DNA of 60,000 nucleotides from Symbiodinium natans (Eukaryota > Sar > Dinophyceae > Suessiales > Symbiodiniaceae), in assembly GCA_905221605.1 (NCBI GenBank), contig CAJNDS010000231.1:64001-124000 (forward strand), written 5' to 3'. Below the pieces are notes generated by a model. That model did no database searches, was not told the origin of the DNA, and saw only the letters and a program-made list of their open reading frames with translations. Made by a program: the position numbers and the translations under genes. Positions within the stretch are counted from its first letter, which is position 1; each line of letters opens with the position of its first letter. Shown piece by piece: positions 45,650 through 55,906 of the stretch.

Positions 45650-48186
45650 ACATGACGAACACCTCAAAAACATAGGCAAACGATGGAGCAAAGACAACAG
45701 AAACGAAGAAGCACGCAAAGAACAATGAAATCAGAAAAACAAGCAAAATAGGTCACGGAGTTTCTCTCCTACTCAGGCAGAACAAATGACAAGGAGAACA
45801 GCTCAAAAACACAGGCAAATGCTATGCCAAAAAACACGAACAAGCATGCAAACAGCAATGCAAACGGAAATAAAGGCAACGTAGGTGACGGAGTTCTTTC
45901 TCCCACCCAGGCATAGGACAAAAGAAGAACACCTCAAAAACACAGGCAAATGCTTGATCAAAACCCAGAGAAACGACAAAGGACGCAAAGAATGAAAACG
46001 GAAATAAAACCAAGGTAGCGGACGGAGTTTTACCTCCTGCCCAGGCATAGGAGAAAAGAGGAACACCTCAAAAAGAGAGGCAAATGCTGGATCAAAAGCA
46101 ACACAAACGCAGAAGGAGGCAAAGAGCAATGAAATCAGAAAGAAATACAAGCAAAATAGGTCACGGAGTTTCTCTCCTACTCAGGCAGAACAAATTACAA
46201 GGAGAACAGCTCAAAAACACAGGCAAATGCTATGCCAAAAAAACACGAACAAGCATGCAAACAGCAATGCAAACGGAAATAAAAGCAACGTAGGTGACGG
46301 AGTTCTATCTCCCGCCCAGGCATAGGACAAAAGAAGAACACCTCAAAAACACAGGCAAATGCTTGATCAAAACCCAGAGAAACGACAAAGGACGCAAAGA
46401 ATGAAAACGGAAATAAAACCAAGGTAGCGGACGGAGTTTTACCTCCTGCCCAGGCATAGGAGAAAAGAGGAACACCTCAAAAAGAGAGGCAAATGCTGGA
46501 TCAAAAGCAACACAAACGCAGAAGGAGGCAAAGAGCAATGAAATCAGAAATACAAGCAAAATAGGTCACGGAGTTTCTCTCCTACTCAGGCAGAACAAAT
46601 GACAAGGAGAACAGCTCAAAAACACAGGCAAATGCTATGCCAAAAATCACGAACAAGCATGCAAACAGCAACGCAAACGGAAATAAAAGCAATGTAGGTG
46701 ACGGAGTTCTATCTCCCGCCCAGGCATAGGACAAAAGAAGAACACCTCAAAAACACAGGCAAACGCTTGATCAAAACCCAGAGAAACGACAAAGGACGCA
46801 AAGAATGAAAACGGAAATAAAACCAAGGTAGCGGACGGAGTTTTACCTCCTGCCCAGGCATAGGAGAAAAGAGGAACACCTCAAAAAGAGAGGCAAAGGC
46901 TGGATCAAAAGCAACACAAACGCAGAAGGGGGCGAAGAGCAATGAAATCAGAAATACAAGCAAAATAGGTCACGGAGTTTCTCTCCTACTCAGGCAGAAC
47001 AAATGACAAGGAGAACAGCTCAAAAACACAGGCAAATGCTATGCCAAAAATCACGAACAAGCATGCAAACAGCAATGCAAACGGAAATAAAAGCAATGTA
47101 GGTGACGGAGTTCTATCTCCCGCCCAGGCATAGGACAAAAGAAGAACACCTCAAAAACACAGGCAAACGCTTGATCAAAACCCAGAGAAACGACAAAGGA
47201 CGCAAAGAATGAAAACGGAAATAAAACCAAGGTAGCGGACGGAGTTTTACCTCCTGCCCAGGCATAGGAGAAAAGAGGAACACCTCAAAAAGAGAGGCAA
47301 ATGCTGGATCAAAAGCAACACAAACGCAGAAGGAGGCAAAGAGCAATGAAATCAGAAATACAAGCAAAATAGGTCACGGAGTTTCTCTCCTACTCAGGCA
47401 GAACAAATTAAAAGGAGAACAGCCCAAAAACATAGGCAAATGCTATGCCAAAAAACACGAACAAGCATGCAAACAGCAATGCAAACGGAAATAAAAGCAA
47501 TGTAGGTGACGGAGTTCTATCTCCCACCCAGGCATAGGACAAAAGAAGAACACCTCAAAAACACGGGCAAATGCTTGATCAAAACCCAGAGAAACGACAA
47601 AGGACGCAAAGAACAATGAAAACGGACATAAAACCAAAGTAGCGGACGGAGGTTTACCTCCTGCCCAGGCATATGTCCTGCCCAGGCATAGGAGAAAAGA
47701 GGAACACCTCAAAAAGAGAGGCAAATGCTGGAACAAATGTCAACACAAACGCAGAAGCAGGCAAAGAACAATGAAATCAGAAATACCAGCAAAATAGGTC
47801 ATGGAGTTTCTCTCCTACCCAGGCATAACAAAAGGAGAACAGCCCAAAAACATAGGCAAATGCTCTGCCAAGAAACACGAACAAGCTTGCAAACAGCAAT
47901 GCAAACGAAAATAAAAGCAACAAGGTGACGGACCTCTATCTCCACCCAGGCACAGGACAAAAGAAGAACACCTCAAAAACACAGGCAAATGCTTGATCAA
48001 AACCCAGAGAAACGACAAAGGACGCAAAGAACAATGAAAACGGAAATAAAACCAAGGTAGCGGACGAAGTTTTACCTTCTGCCCAGGCATAGGAGAAAAG
48101 AGGAACACCTCAAAAAGAGAGGCAAATGCTGGATCAAAAGCAACACAAACGCAGAAGGAGGCAAAGAGCAGTGCGTCTGAACAAGG
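45650..48186. repeat. Satellite array: 404-bp higher-order repeat of three ~135-bp monomers
   Basis: Three related monomers alternate as A-B-C with a period of 404 bp. All share GACGGAGTT, a CTCC..CAGGCA core, CTCAAAAA and GGCAAATGCT. Monomer A has CTCCTACTCAGGCAGAAC, B has CTCCCGCCCAGGCATAGGAC, and C has CTCCTGCCCAGGCATAGGAG. About six higher-order units are present. Units near 46300-47370 are almost identical, so the amplification is recent. Near 47665 a short internal duplication of the CTGCCCAGGCATA segment occurs. The array runs straight into the N gap. The repeated 84-codon - strand frames are by-products. Confidence 0.95.
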
Positions 48187-48286
48187 NNNNNNNNNNNNNN
48201 NNNNNNNNNNNNNNNNNNNNNNNNNNNNNNNNNNNNNNNNNNNNNNNNNNNNNNNNNNNNNNNNNNNNNNNNNNNNNNNNNNNNNN
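48187..48286. other. Assembly gap (100 N)
   Basis: Exactly 100 N residues at the end of the satellite array. The true satellite length is therefore unknown. Confidence 1.
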
Positions 48287-48735
48287 AGTGGGCCGATCGC
48301 GCCAGTTCAGCAAGCATCTTGTAACCGGGAATGTGTTGTTCTGGTATACTTGTTCCCTGGAAAGCGTTTGCTTAAGTTATAAGAGTGGGCCATGAACATA
48401 ATTTTGAATAGGATATTGGTATAGTACTCAACGAAGTACTGTTGGAGTTATTTGAACCAGATCACATACAAATTGTGTCTGTACCTTATAACTAATATCT
48501 TCAAACAACGGTCAATGTAAACACAAGCTATGCTCATTCTTTACGTGGGTTGGCGGTCTCTTTAAGTAGGGTTTTTGCTTTATATATTCGGGGTTCCTGT
48601 TACGACATCTAGAGGCTATATTGAGGTATAAGGATAACAGATAAGGAGGCCACCGGCCTTCATGACTCATTCTCATTTTCCTTTTCTGGCAGTGCGTGGT
48701 AAGGTCCTGCACCAGCGCGGCGTCCCCGTGCAGCA
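48287..48735. repeat. Dispersed direct repeat, upstream copy (split)
   Basis: 48287-48362 resembles 51486-51565 (shared GGGCCGATCGCGC and CAGCAAGCATCTTG). 48681-48735 resembles 51567-51621 (shared TCTGGCAGTGCGTGGTAA). The two parts are contiguous downstream of the P450 but separated by about 315 bp here, which suggests an insertion in this copy. A weaker relative of the second part lies at 57955-57985. Confidence 0.7.
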
Positions 48736-48877
48736 GCACCAGCAGCAAAGGATCTGGAGTTTGCAGAAGTTTTTCCGTCACCCAGCAGAAGTGCCTGAGA
48801 CGTTGATTTGTTTGACTGCAGCATTTTTTGTTCCAGCAAAGCTCGCAGTCCCTCACATATCTTTTCTGTTGGGTGAG

Positions 48878-50768
48878 ATGGCAGTGGCACAGGCCTTGCA
48901 GACCGTCACTGACCGGAAGGGGGCATTGGCAATCGGCTTGGCTGGAGCGGGAGCATCCCTTTTGGCCATCAGGCTGTTGCTCCGTTCTCGGGTGGACCGC
49001 TTTCGTGAAGTGCCAGGCTCATGGTTCCTTGGTGTACTTCCGGAGCTTGGCCCGGGAGGACTGGGCTGTCTGTCTCTGTCTGTCTGCCTGTCTGTCTGTC
49101 TGTGTCTGTGTCTCTGTGTTTGTTTATGGACTAACATGCTGTGAGTCTTGCTGGGGAGTCCTTTGGGGTCAGAGAGCCACGCGCTGATTCACAGTTGTTG
49201 GTGTTTTGGCGCCAGGAAAGTTGATCACGCAGAAGCTTGAGGAGCTGGGCTTGCTGAGGGTTTGATGCTGGGATGTTCCCCCGTTATACTAACAGCCCTG
49301 AATAGGGATTATAATAGGGCGGGGGGGTACTATATTCCCTATGAAGGAATGTTAGTATAAGGGGGAACTTCCCAAGTTCAATGCTTGTTGGCTGTGATCT
49401 TGTACCGTGATTGGTCTGAAGGTGTTGCGCTGCTTGACAAGCCCAAAAAATTGCCACTAACACACCGCAACTGCACTGTGACTATGATTTCAGGAGTGGT
49501 CTGATGCCTATGGTGAAGAGGGTGTGTTTGAGATGAACTTGGCTGGATCCCGGACGGTGGTCTGCTGTAGCTGGGAGCAAGCCCAGCCGATCCTCTCACG
49601 ACGTCCTCACAAGATGCCAAAGAACTGGCGGCTGCAGAACGTGGTGGACATCATCGCCGGCTCTTTCTTCTCGGAGGGAGAGCGCTGGAAGCGTGAGAGG
49701 CGGGTCCTCTCCCCTGCATTCAGCCGAAAAAACGTTGAGAGCTACGTCCCAGCCGTGGAGCATGTCACCCAGCAGCTTCTCAGAGAACTGGGCCGAGATG
49801 TCTCCACGAAGGGAGAGGCAAACTTCTCTGAGCTGCTGCCGCTATACACTGCGGACGTGATCTGCAAGACAGCTTTGGGACAGGAGCTGCGGATGCTGGA
49901 GACACGGAGCTCCGACATTGTCGACGATGTGAAAGCCTTCTTCCATGCCCTCCAATCTCGCATGTATGCTCCGCTCCCCTACTGGAAGATTCCGGGCCTG
50001 GCGCGACTCTTCGATCATGGTGCAGAGGTCTCAAGGCGCTTCTACAGCCGATCCGAGCAGATCATGCAGAATGCCAAGAGTGGTGGCCGGAGCATTGCGG
50101 AGAAGCTCAGGGACATGGATGGGGACAAGTTCAGCCACGGCGAACTGATGGACAACCTGACTGTTTTGTTTGTGGCCGGTACTGACACAACCAGCTTAGC
50201 CTTGTGCTGGGCGCTGTATTACTTGTCCCAGGATCTAGAGCTTCAAGCTGCAGTAGCTGATGAAGTCAAGTCGTTGCCAGATGAGGAGCTTTCCTTGGCC
50301 GAGGCTGAGTCGCTTCCTTTGGTGCAGGCGGTATGGCTGGAAACCCTTCGATGCCATGGTCCGGGCTCATTTCTGGACTTTCAGTCCACGGAGGAAGTCA
50401 CCCTTGCGGGCCGAAAGGTGCCGGCGGGCACGGAGTTCTACGTTGCAATCAGGAACATTCTCAAGAAGGACCCTGAAGTCAAGAAGAAGCTCGGGGATGA
50501 CTTGCACGACTTCCGTCCGTCCCGTTGGTTGGGACCCGAGGGCATTGTGAAGCATCCGCCCTTTGATACCTTGGCCTTCGGCTATGGCCCACGTATCTGC
50601 CTTGGCATGCGGCTGGCCGAGTATGAGGGTTTGCTGGTCATCGCCAAAGTGGTGCAGAAGTTTGTGCTTGAAAAGTGGGACAAGCCCCCGCTCGAGGAGA
50701 CCACAAGCTTCGTCAGCAATGAGCCTACCACGCCAGTGTCCATCAAGATCCGACCAAGGACCTGGTAA
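48878..50768 (+). CDS. Cytochrome P450 monooxygenase (three exons)
   Basis: Heme-thiolate monooxygenase, probably anchored in the endoplasmic reticulum. Exons 48878-49049, 49216-49259 and 49494-50768 join in frame to 496 codons plus TAA, a normal P450 length. ATG 48878 begins a short hydrophobic anchor (ALAIGLAGAGASLLAI), then basic residues and a proline-type hinge (FREVPGSWFLGVLPEL). Exon 2 supplies KLITQKLEELGLLR. Exon 3 holds the I-helix oxygen-binding motif AGTDTTS, the K-helix ExxR (ETLR), the DFRPSRW meander and the heme-binding loop FGYGPRICLG with its cysteine ligand. Intron 1 has a GC donor and contains a TCTG microsatellite. Intron 2 has a GT donor and carries a MITE-like element. 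Both acceptors are AG|G. Substrate and CYP family cannot be assigned. Confidence 0.93.
49269..49374. mobile_element. MITE-like inverted-repeat element, copy 2, in P450 intron 2
   Basis: The left end begins TGGGATGTTCCCCC and the right end finishes GGGGGAACTTCCCA. Inner inverted repeats are TTATACTAACA and TGTTAGTATAA. It is related end to end, including the AATAGGGATTATA core, to the copy at 174-271. The left end lies about 9 bp after the intron's GT donor. A possible diverged target duplication is TTTGATGC / TTCAATGC. Confidence 0.75.
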
Positions 50769-51480
50769 TCACTTTGGAGGCAGATGCATGGGACACCCAA
50801 TCGTTCGCCACTGGATGCTTTGATTTCTGCCGCTGCCTCTTCCATGAGCTGCGAAGGTGGCGCTCCAAGGCTTGTCAAAGCGTCCCGCTAGTGCTAGGGT
50901 CATAATGTGCGGGCGAATGAAGCTGAAAGTTTTCTCTGTACAGATCACAACCGTGGAAGCAGTTTGCACAGATACAGCTGGTGTGGGTGTGCTGATGTAT
51001 TGTCGGCCACGCACGCTTGCTGCATTCTCTGCTTCTTTGGAAGCCTTCGACTTTGTTTATTTCAACGGCTCGCAGTTTAGCGCATTTCAAGCGGAGAGGC
51101 AGGGCAGACGGATTGTCGGCCGCATGTCTTCCAACTGGCTGCTACAGGCCTTTTATGAGTTGAAGGCAGCAGGGTATTGCAGGGTTCAGGAGCCGACGGA
51201 TGGTCGGCCATTTCTCTGCCACACCCTGCGCTGTTGCACGAGAGTTCTGTGGTCCTGGCCTCAAAATGCATTTGTGCTGGACACGAGCCACCGTTACCTA
51301 GCATCTTGCCGGTGCATTTGGTCGAAGTGCCACATCATCCTTGTTCTGCAAAGGAGCTGGCAAACCCTTCGAGGACCTTCCGACAACTGTGAGGGCATCA
51401 GCTTGGGATACACTTGTGCAAATGTCGAGTAGTGCCGTGCTCACCGGACAAGAGGGGATTTGTGCTTGGAGGATGGCATC
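50769..51480. other. P450 3' flank
   Basis: A frame of about 190 codons at 50857-51432 is open but has no domain. A similar-length frame overlaps it on the other strand, so I do not call it a gene. Confidence 0.4.
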
Positions 51481-51482
51481 AG

Positions 51483-51621
51483 GCGGACTGGGCCGATCGC
51501 GCATGTTCATCAGCAAGCATCTTGGAATCTGGAATGTGCAATTTTGGGATACTTGTCTCCCCTGACGTTCTGGCAGTGCGTGGTAAAGGTCCTCCACCAA
51601 TGCGGCGCCCAAGTGCTTCGA
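51483..51621. repeat. Dispersed direct repeat, downstream copy (intact)
   Basis: Contiguous version of the sequence split at 48287-48735. Together the copies bracket the P450 gene. Confidence 0.7.
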
Positions 51622-51859
51622 CCCAACCGTCATCGAGAAATGCAAGGGTTTCTTCATAAGTTCTCAGCGCGCAGCCAACTGTTACAGCACAAGTTGCTGG
51701 AGCTAACCCCAAACCATGATGGCTTTTTGAATCTTTTTGACGAATGTGAGAAAGGACTACCAACGGCCCAGAATCTAGAGACCCTGTTTTGACATGTCTA
51801 TGTTGCCAAGCCTTTGTCCTGTCGCGTTCTGAACTGCTGTTCCTGGGCTCAAGTAACTG

Positions 51860-51945
51860 CAGGAAAATGTACTTCCGCCAAGGTCACCCATCAATGTTTA
51901 CATCTGCCAGCCCCGAGGCCAAGAAAGCCCTTGAGGGTTCATTAG
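51860..51945 (+). other. Exon-like island
   Basis: After ACTGCAG the + strand reads KMYFRQGHPSMF and then SASPEAKKALE, running into telomere-like sequence. It looks like an exon followed by an intron start. No family is recognised. Confidence 0.35.
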
Positions 51946-52008
51946 TGGGTTTAGGGTTTAGGGTTCAGGGTTTAGGGTTTAGGGTAAGCTTTCGGGTTTA
52001 GGGTTTGA
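51945..52008. repeat. Interstitial (TTTAGGG)n tract
   Basis: G-rich heptamers and variants. Confidence 0.9.
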
Positions 52009-52238
52009 GGCTGAGCGCTTTAGGAGCAGTTGGGAGTTGATCGGATGCAGGGACTTGTAGAAGGGACAACTCAATTACAACAACTGTCTTTAATGTTGTC
52101 ACACACTTGTATAAACACACGTTAAATAGCATCATTCTTCTTGGCTCCCTTTCGGCCCCTGCGAAACCCTGTCCTAGACCCCAAAAAATTAGAGAAACGC
52201 AGCCCCCCCCCTGCCCATTTTCTTAGGGCAGTGCCTCG

Positions 52239-52259
52239 CCGTAACCATTTCGGGCCAAC
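52239..52259 (+). other. Relic spliced-leader-like sequence (DinoSL remnant)
   Basis: CCGTAACCATTTCGGGCCAA matches the conserved dinoflagellate spliced leader (core CCGTAGCCATTTTGG) at about 16 of 21 positions. It lies 54 nt before the ATG of an intronless gene. Dinoflagellate genes born by reverse transcription of mature mRNA keep such remnants. The match is imperfect, so this is a strong suggestion only. Confidence 0.55.
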
Positions 52260-52312
52260 GAAGCAAGCCTCCAGCCGCGGCGCAGAGAGAGGGCGGCAGG
52301 CAAGTGGACGGA

Positions 52313-52840
52313 ATGGCACACGGCGAGATCGGCTGGGATCGGTCCATTCTGCCGGCCAAGTTCAAGGTGCTGGACGACGGTGTCACTGTGACGGCGCAAG
52401 ATGGCGGGCACCAATTTGCAACTGTGCAGTCGCACGCCGTCCTCAAGGAGGGAGCGCACGTCATCAAGTTCGAAGTGGTGGCGATCACGCGCGGGTCGTG
52501 GAGCGTCGCGGTGGGCGTGGTGCCCGAGGGCACGGACACGACTGCCGCGCTGTGCCCGATCGGGTTCGCGGGTGGCCCCGCCGGCGAGGGCTGGGGCTAC
52601 TATGGCCACGATGGTGCCAAGAACCACCGCAGCCGGGGAGGCACCATGTACGGCCCTGCCTGGCAGCAGGGAGCCATCGTCACTTGCGAGCTTGACTTTG
52701 CGGCGCGCACCGTGAGCTTCACCTACGACGGCAAGCCACTCGGCATCGCCTTCTCAGACTTGCACGGGCCCGTGCGTCCCGCGGCCTCCATCTGCAACGA
52801 GGGTGGCGCCATTAAGATCCTCAGCATCACTCCACAGTGA
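52313..52840 (+). CDS. SPRY-domain protein, intronless
   Basis: The frame has 175 codons from ATG 52313 (an in-frame GTG at 52304 is nine bases upstream) to TGA. Almost the whole protein is one SPRY (B30.2-like) beta-sandwich domain. It begins with GWDRSILPAKFKVLDDG, has the internal strand pattern HVIKFEVVAI and GSWSVAVGVVP, the hallmark GWGYYGHDG with MYGPAW, then the SPRY core CELDFAARTVSFTYDGKPLG, and ends PAASICNEGGAIKILS. SPRY domains bind partner proteins or peptides. No second domain is present, so the partner and role are unknown. The lack of introns and the leader-like remnant just upstream suggest a retroposed copy of an mRNA. GC-rich codon use matches an intact gene. Confidence 0.85.
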   Translation: MAHGEIGWDRSILPAKFKVLDDGVTVTAQDGGHQFATVQSHAVLKEGAHVIKFEVVAITRGSWSVAVGVVPEGTDTTAALCPIGFAGGPAGEGWGYYGHDGAKNHRSRGGTMYGPAWQQGAIVTCELDFAARTVSFTYDGKPLGIAFSDLHGPVRPAASICNEGGAIKILSITPQ

Positions 52841-53990
52841 CCACTGCGATGTCGACGCCCCCATCGTCGGATGCGCAGCAAGCACAGTTGGAGAAATCTG
52901 TGGCTGGGGTAGATTTGGAGGACTTCCGTGGGCCCTAATCCTCAAAGAGCCCTATATACCCAAGAACTTCAAGAGGTCCCCCCAAATCCACCCAGCCACC
53001 CGAAACGATGCACCCCTAAGGCCCCAAGGCCAACTTTCCCACCACTGCAATGAAGCCTGCGCCCTTGTCCCAAGCTGAGCAGCTCCAAAACTCCAAAGAA
53101 CCCACCGTGCCCAGGGTTCCTGGTCTAAGGCTTTATACCGGACCCTCTCTCTACCTGCGAATTTCGGGGTAGACGCTACCGGGTAGGCTCTACGGTTTAG
53201 GTTTCGGGCCTTTGCATGTTTGCTGGATAACCGCCAATGACTGGTTTCATGCTTCGGTCTATCTGGACGAAGGGTGTATCATAGTGTGTGCTACCAGTAG
53301 CCAGGCAATGTTTTGGATTATTTCAGTTATAACCCAAAGCCGTATGAACCCCGTAAACGCCATAAGCCCCATAGACCCCATAAACCGGCTAAACCCCAAA
53401 CCCCTGCTTAAGCCCTGCAAGAGTAAACACGATTCACCTTTTCGAACCGATAAAGACCCTGTAAAAACTCAATCCGATGAGCCTTACCATCCCTATTATA
53501 AAGCCCCGAGCCCTACAACTGTAGTTTCCTTAGGGGTTGTTCCATAGGGCTTTGATTTGCATAAAGCCCTACGAAGCAAAGGGTTTTTCGGGGATTAAGG
53601 GGTGGCTAAGGGTCTATGGGGTTTAGGGGTTAGGGAAGAAATGGTGAAGCTTGTCTGGATTGAGCTGTTGCTCCCAACCTGCTCGCAGCGCACACGCAAA
53701 ATCTCATGGGCCTTTCCGTCAGGGTGCGGTTCGGCTACCCTCGGCAGATCTGATGAAGCTTTAGGGTCTCCCTTTGTTGGACACACATGTTGGATGTGGG
53801 TTTCAATCGCGTCCAGCAGTTCCTAGCAAGTCTGATGTCCAAAACCAACCCCCATCTAAACCCTAGACCTGGACTGTGATCATGTTGGTAGAATGCAATG
53901 TTTAGGGCCTAGGGCCCATTGAATTTACGGCCTTGTTGCCCCACTAATAAAAATTGGTATCGTACCGCGTGAGCAAAGTGAATGACATGA
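52841..53990. other. No gene supported
   Basis: Short frames only. C/A-rich telomere-like filler (CCCCATAAACC variants) occurs around 53340-53410. Confidence 0.4.
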
Positions 53991-53999
53991 ACACGCGAA

Positions 54000-54160
54000 C
54001 GCCCTAGACCCTAAGCTCTAAACCCTAAACTCTAAGCCCTACACCCTAAATTCCAAACCCTAAACCCTAAACCCTAAACCCTAAACCCTAAACCCTAAAC
54101 CCTAAACCCTGAACCCTGAACCCTAAACCCCAAACCCGAAACCCTAAACCCCGAAATGGC
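54000..54160. repeat. Interstitial (CCCTAAA)n tract
   Basis: C-rich heptamers, near perfect at 54055-54110, with CCCTGAA and CCCCAAA variants at the edges. Confidence 0.95.
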
Positions 54161-54296
54161 AGGCTCGGCTTTGTGATGTGCGCGCCAGAGCAGCTCCCCG
54201 GAGTGGTCGAGAGCCAGCGCCCCCAGCTAAGTGTGTCCGGCCTTAAAATTGTCCCTATATAGGTACTTGAATGGCAAAAGTATCTAGATAGTATCA

Positions 54297-54413
54297 TATA
54301 GTAATAGTAATAGTAATTGCCACTACTATTACTATTTTACTATTACTACTATTACTATTACTATTACTCTTACTAATTCCTATTACTACTACTAGTAGTA
54401 GTAGTAGTAGTAG

Positions 54414-54466
<53 letters not shown>

Positions 54467-54655
54467 GTACTACTACGACTACTACTCCTGCTGCTGCTGC
54501 TGCTGCTGCTACTGCTACTACTACTACTACTGCTACTACTACTGCTACTACTACTGCTATTACGATTACTCTTATTATTATTGTTATTACTATTGTAACT
54601 ATTATTACTATTCTACGACTACTACTACTACTACCACCACCACTACCACTACTAG

Positions 54656-54730
<75 letters not shown>

Positions 54731-54745
54731 AACCACTACTACACA
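54297..54745. repeat. (TAC)n / (TAT)n trinucleotide microsatellite
   Basis: About 450 bp of TAC triplets with blocks of TAGTAG, CTGCTG and TATTAC. It ends about 220 bp before the exonuclease ATG. AT-rich ATT/AGT triplets continue to about 54870. On the - strand it gives a long artificial Ser/Val-rich frame. Confidence 0.95.
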
Positions 54746-54885
54746 ATAATTTACGATCATTATTATGATTATTCAGCACAATGATTATTTATTACTATGA
54801 TATTAGAATAGTAATTTTAATAATAATCGTAGTAATAGTAATCGTAACCGAAATCGTACTCGTAATAGTGTCCATCGCGAGATCT

Positions 54886-54900
54886 TTCCCTGGCCACAGG
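54886..54900 (+). promoter_or_regulatory. Candidate trans-splice acceptor
   Basis: TTTCCCTGGCCACAG is a pyrimidine-rich stretch with AG about 65 nt before ATG 54965. It could accept the spliced leader for the downstream gene. Position and composition are the only support. Confidence 0.35.
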
Positions 54901-54964
54901 ACACTAAAGGCCCGATTGTTTCATAATTAGAGCTGACTGCGCAACGTCCCGTCAAGATCTCCCA

Positions 54965-55906
54965 ATGTCGCAGAGGGTGTCCCTCGTGGACACTGTTGAA
55001 CAATGCCGAGCCGCGACCTGCCAACTGCTCTTACAAACAGAGCTGGCAATGGACGTGGAAGGCATCGATTTGTGTCGAACAGGCCCAGTGGCTTTGATCC
55101 AGGTTTGCACACCCAAAGGGGATGTCTTTCTCTTCGACATCGCCGCAGTTGGGCGTGATGCTTTCAGTTTAGGACAGTTGAGCCTCGTACTGGAGTCCAA
55201 GCGCATCTGCAAGGTGATCTACGATGGTCGCGCAGATGCTGACGCTCTCTGTCATCAGTTTGGCGTGCAGCTACGCCACGCCTTTGACCTGCAGGTTCAG
55301 CATGCCTTGCGCTACAGCACCACGAATGACAGGTACGTGAAGGGTCTGCAAAGGTGCCTTGATGACTCTGGCGTTGTGCCACACTTTGAGAGGGCCCGAA
55401 TCGAGCGCATCAAAGAGGTTGGGAAGCGCCTGTTTGTGCCCGAGCTTGGAGGCCGATCCAGCATCTGGATGGAGCGCCCGCTGCCGCGAGCCTTGGTGGA
55501 CTACGCAGCATGCGATGTCAAGTACCTCCTGCGAGTCAAGGCCTTGTGGGCAGGCTCCACATCGCAAGCTGTCCTGAGGGTGACCCGTGAACGGCTGCGA
55601 GGTGCTGTGACTGCACAGGTTCCGGCCAAGGGCTCGCACATGAGTGTGCGCGACTTTTCATTGGGCCCCCATGCACAGTACCTGGGCAGGGAAGCTGTGG
55701 CGCAGCCGCGATGCTTCAATTGTGGCAGCACAGGGCACTTGGCAAGGTCTTGCCCCCTGAACGATGATGTCCTCGATCTCGGCTACGGGAGTGACCGCGT
55801 CTACTGCGACTCTCCACAGCACTACTACTCTGACTACTCTCCACCACTGACCTTTCGGGACATAGCTCCTGATGGCTACATTGACTCCTCCGGCAACGAG
55901 TGGTGA
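54965..55906 (+). CDS. DEDDy 3'-5' exonuclease with CCHC zinc knuckle (EXD1-like)
   Basis: Intronless frame of 313 codons from ATG 54965. An in-frame TAA lies at 54905. Residues 20-200 form a DnaQ/WRN-type 3'-5' exonuclease domain. Exo I is AMDVEGIDL (D30, E32), Exo II is VIYDGRADADAL (D91), and Exo III is DYAACDVKYLL (Y180, D184), all four catalytic acids plus the tyrosine of the DEDDy class. The layout resembles EXD1/Nibbler-like or plant WRNexo-like nucleases. A CX2CX4HX4C zinc knuckle (C250, C253, H258, C263) follows, then an acidic Tyr-rich tail. The knuckle suggests binding of single-stranded RNA or DNA, so an RNA-trimming role is a reasonable inference. No substrate is known. No signal peptide is seen. 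Confidence 0.88.
   Translation: MSQRVSLVDTVEQCRAATCQLLLQTELAMDVEGIDLCRTGPVALIQVCTPKGDVFLFDIAAVGRDAFSLGQLSLVLESKRICKVIYDGRADADALCHQFGVQLRHAFDLQVQHALRYSTTNDRYVKGLQRCLDDSGVVPHFERARIERIKEVGKRLFVPELGGRSSIWMERPLPRALVDYAACDVKYLLRVKALWAGSTSQAVLRVTRERLRGAVTAQVPAKGSHMSVRDFSLGPHAQYLGREAVAQPRCFNCGSTGHLARSCPLNDDVLDLGYGSDRVYCDSPQHYYSDYSPPLTFRDIAPDGYIDSSGNEW

Noticed and set aside
45803-48108. Repeated 84-115 codon hydrophobic - strand proteins
   Set aside because: They recur with the 404-bp satellite period and differ only as the satellite units differ.
50857-51432. 191-codon gene downstream of P450
   Set aside because: No domain is recognised, composition is erratic with many Cys and Trp, and antisense frames are comparable.
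54294-54779. Ser/Val-rich 161-codon - strand frame
   Set aside because: It is a direct translation of the (TAC)n microsatellite.
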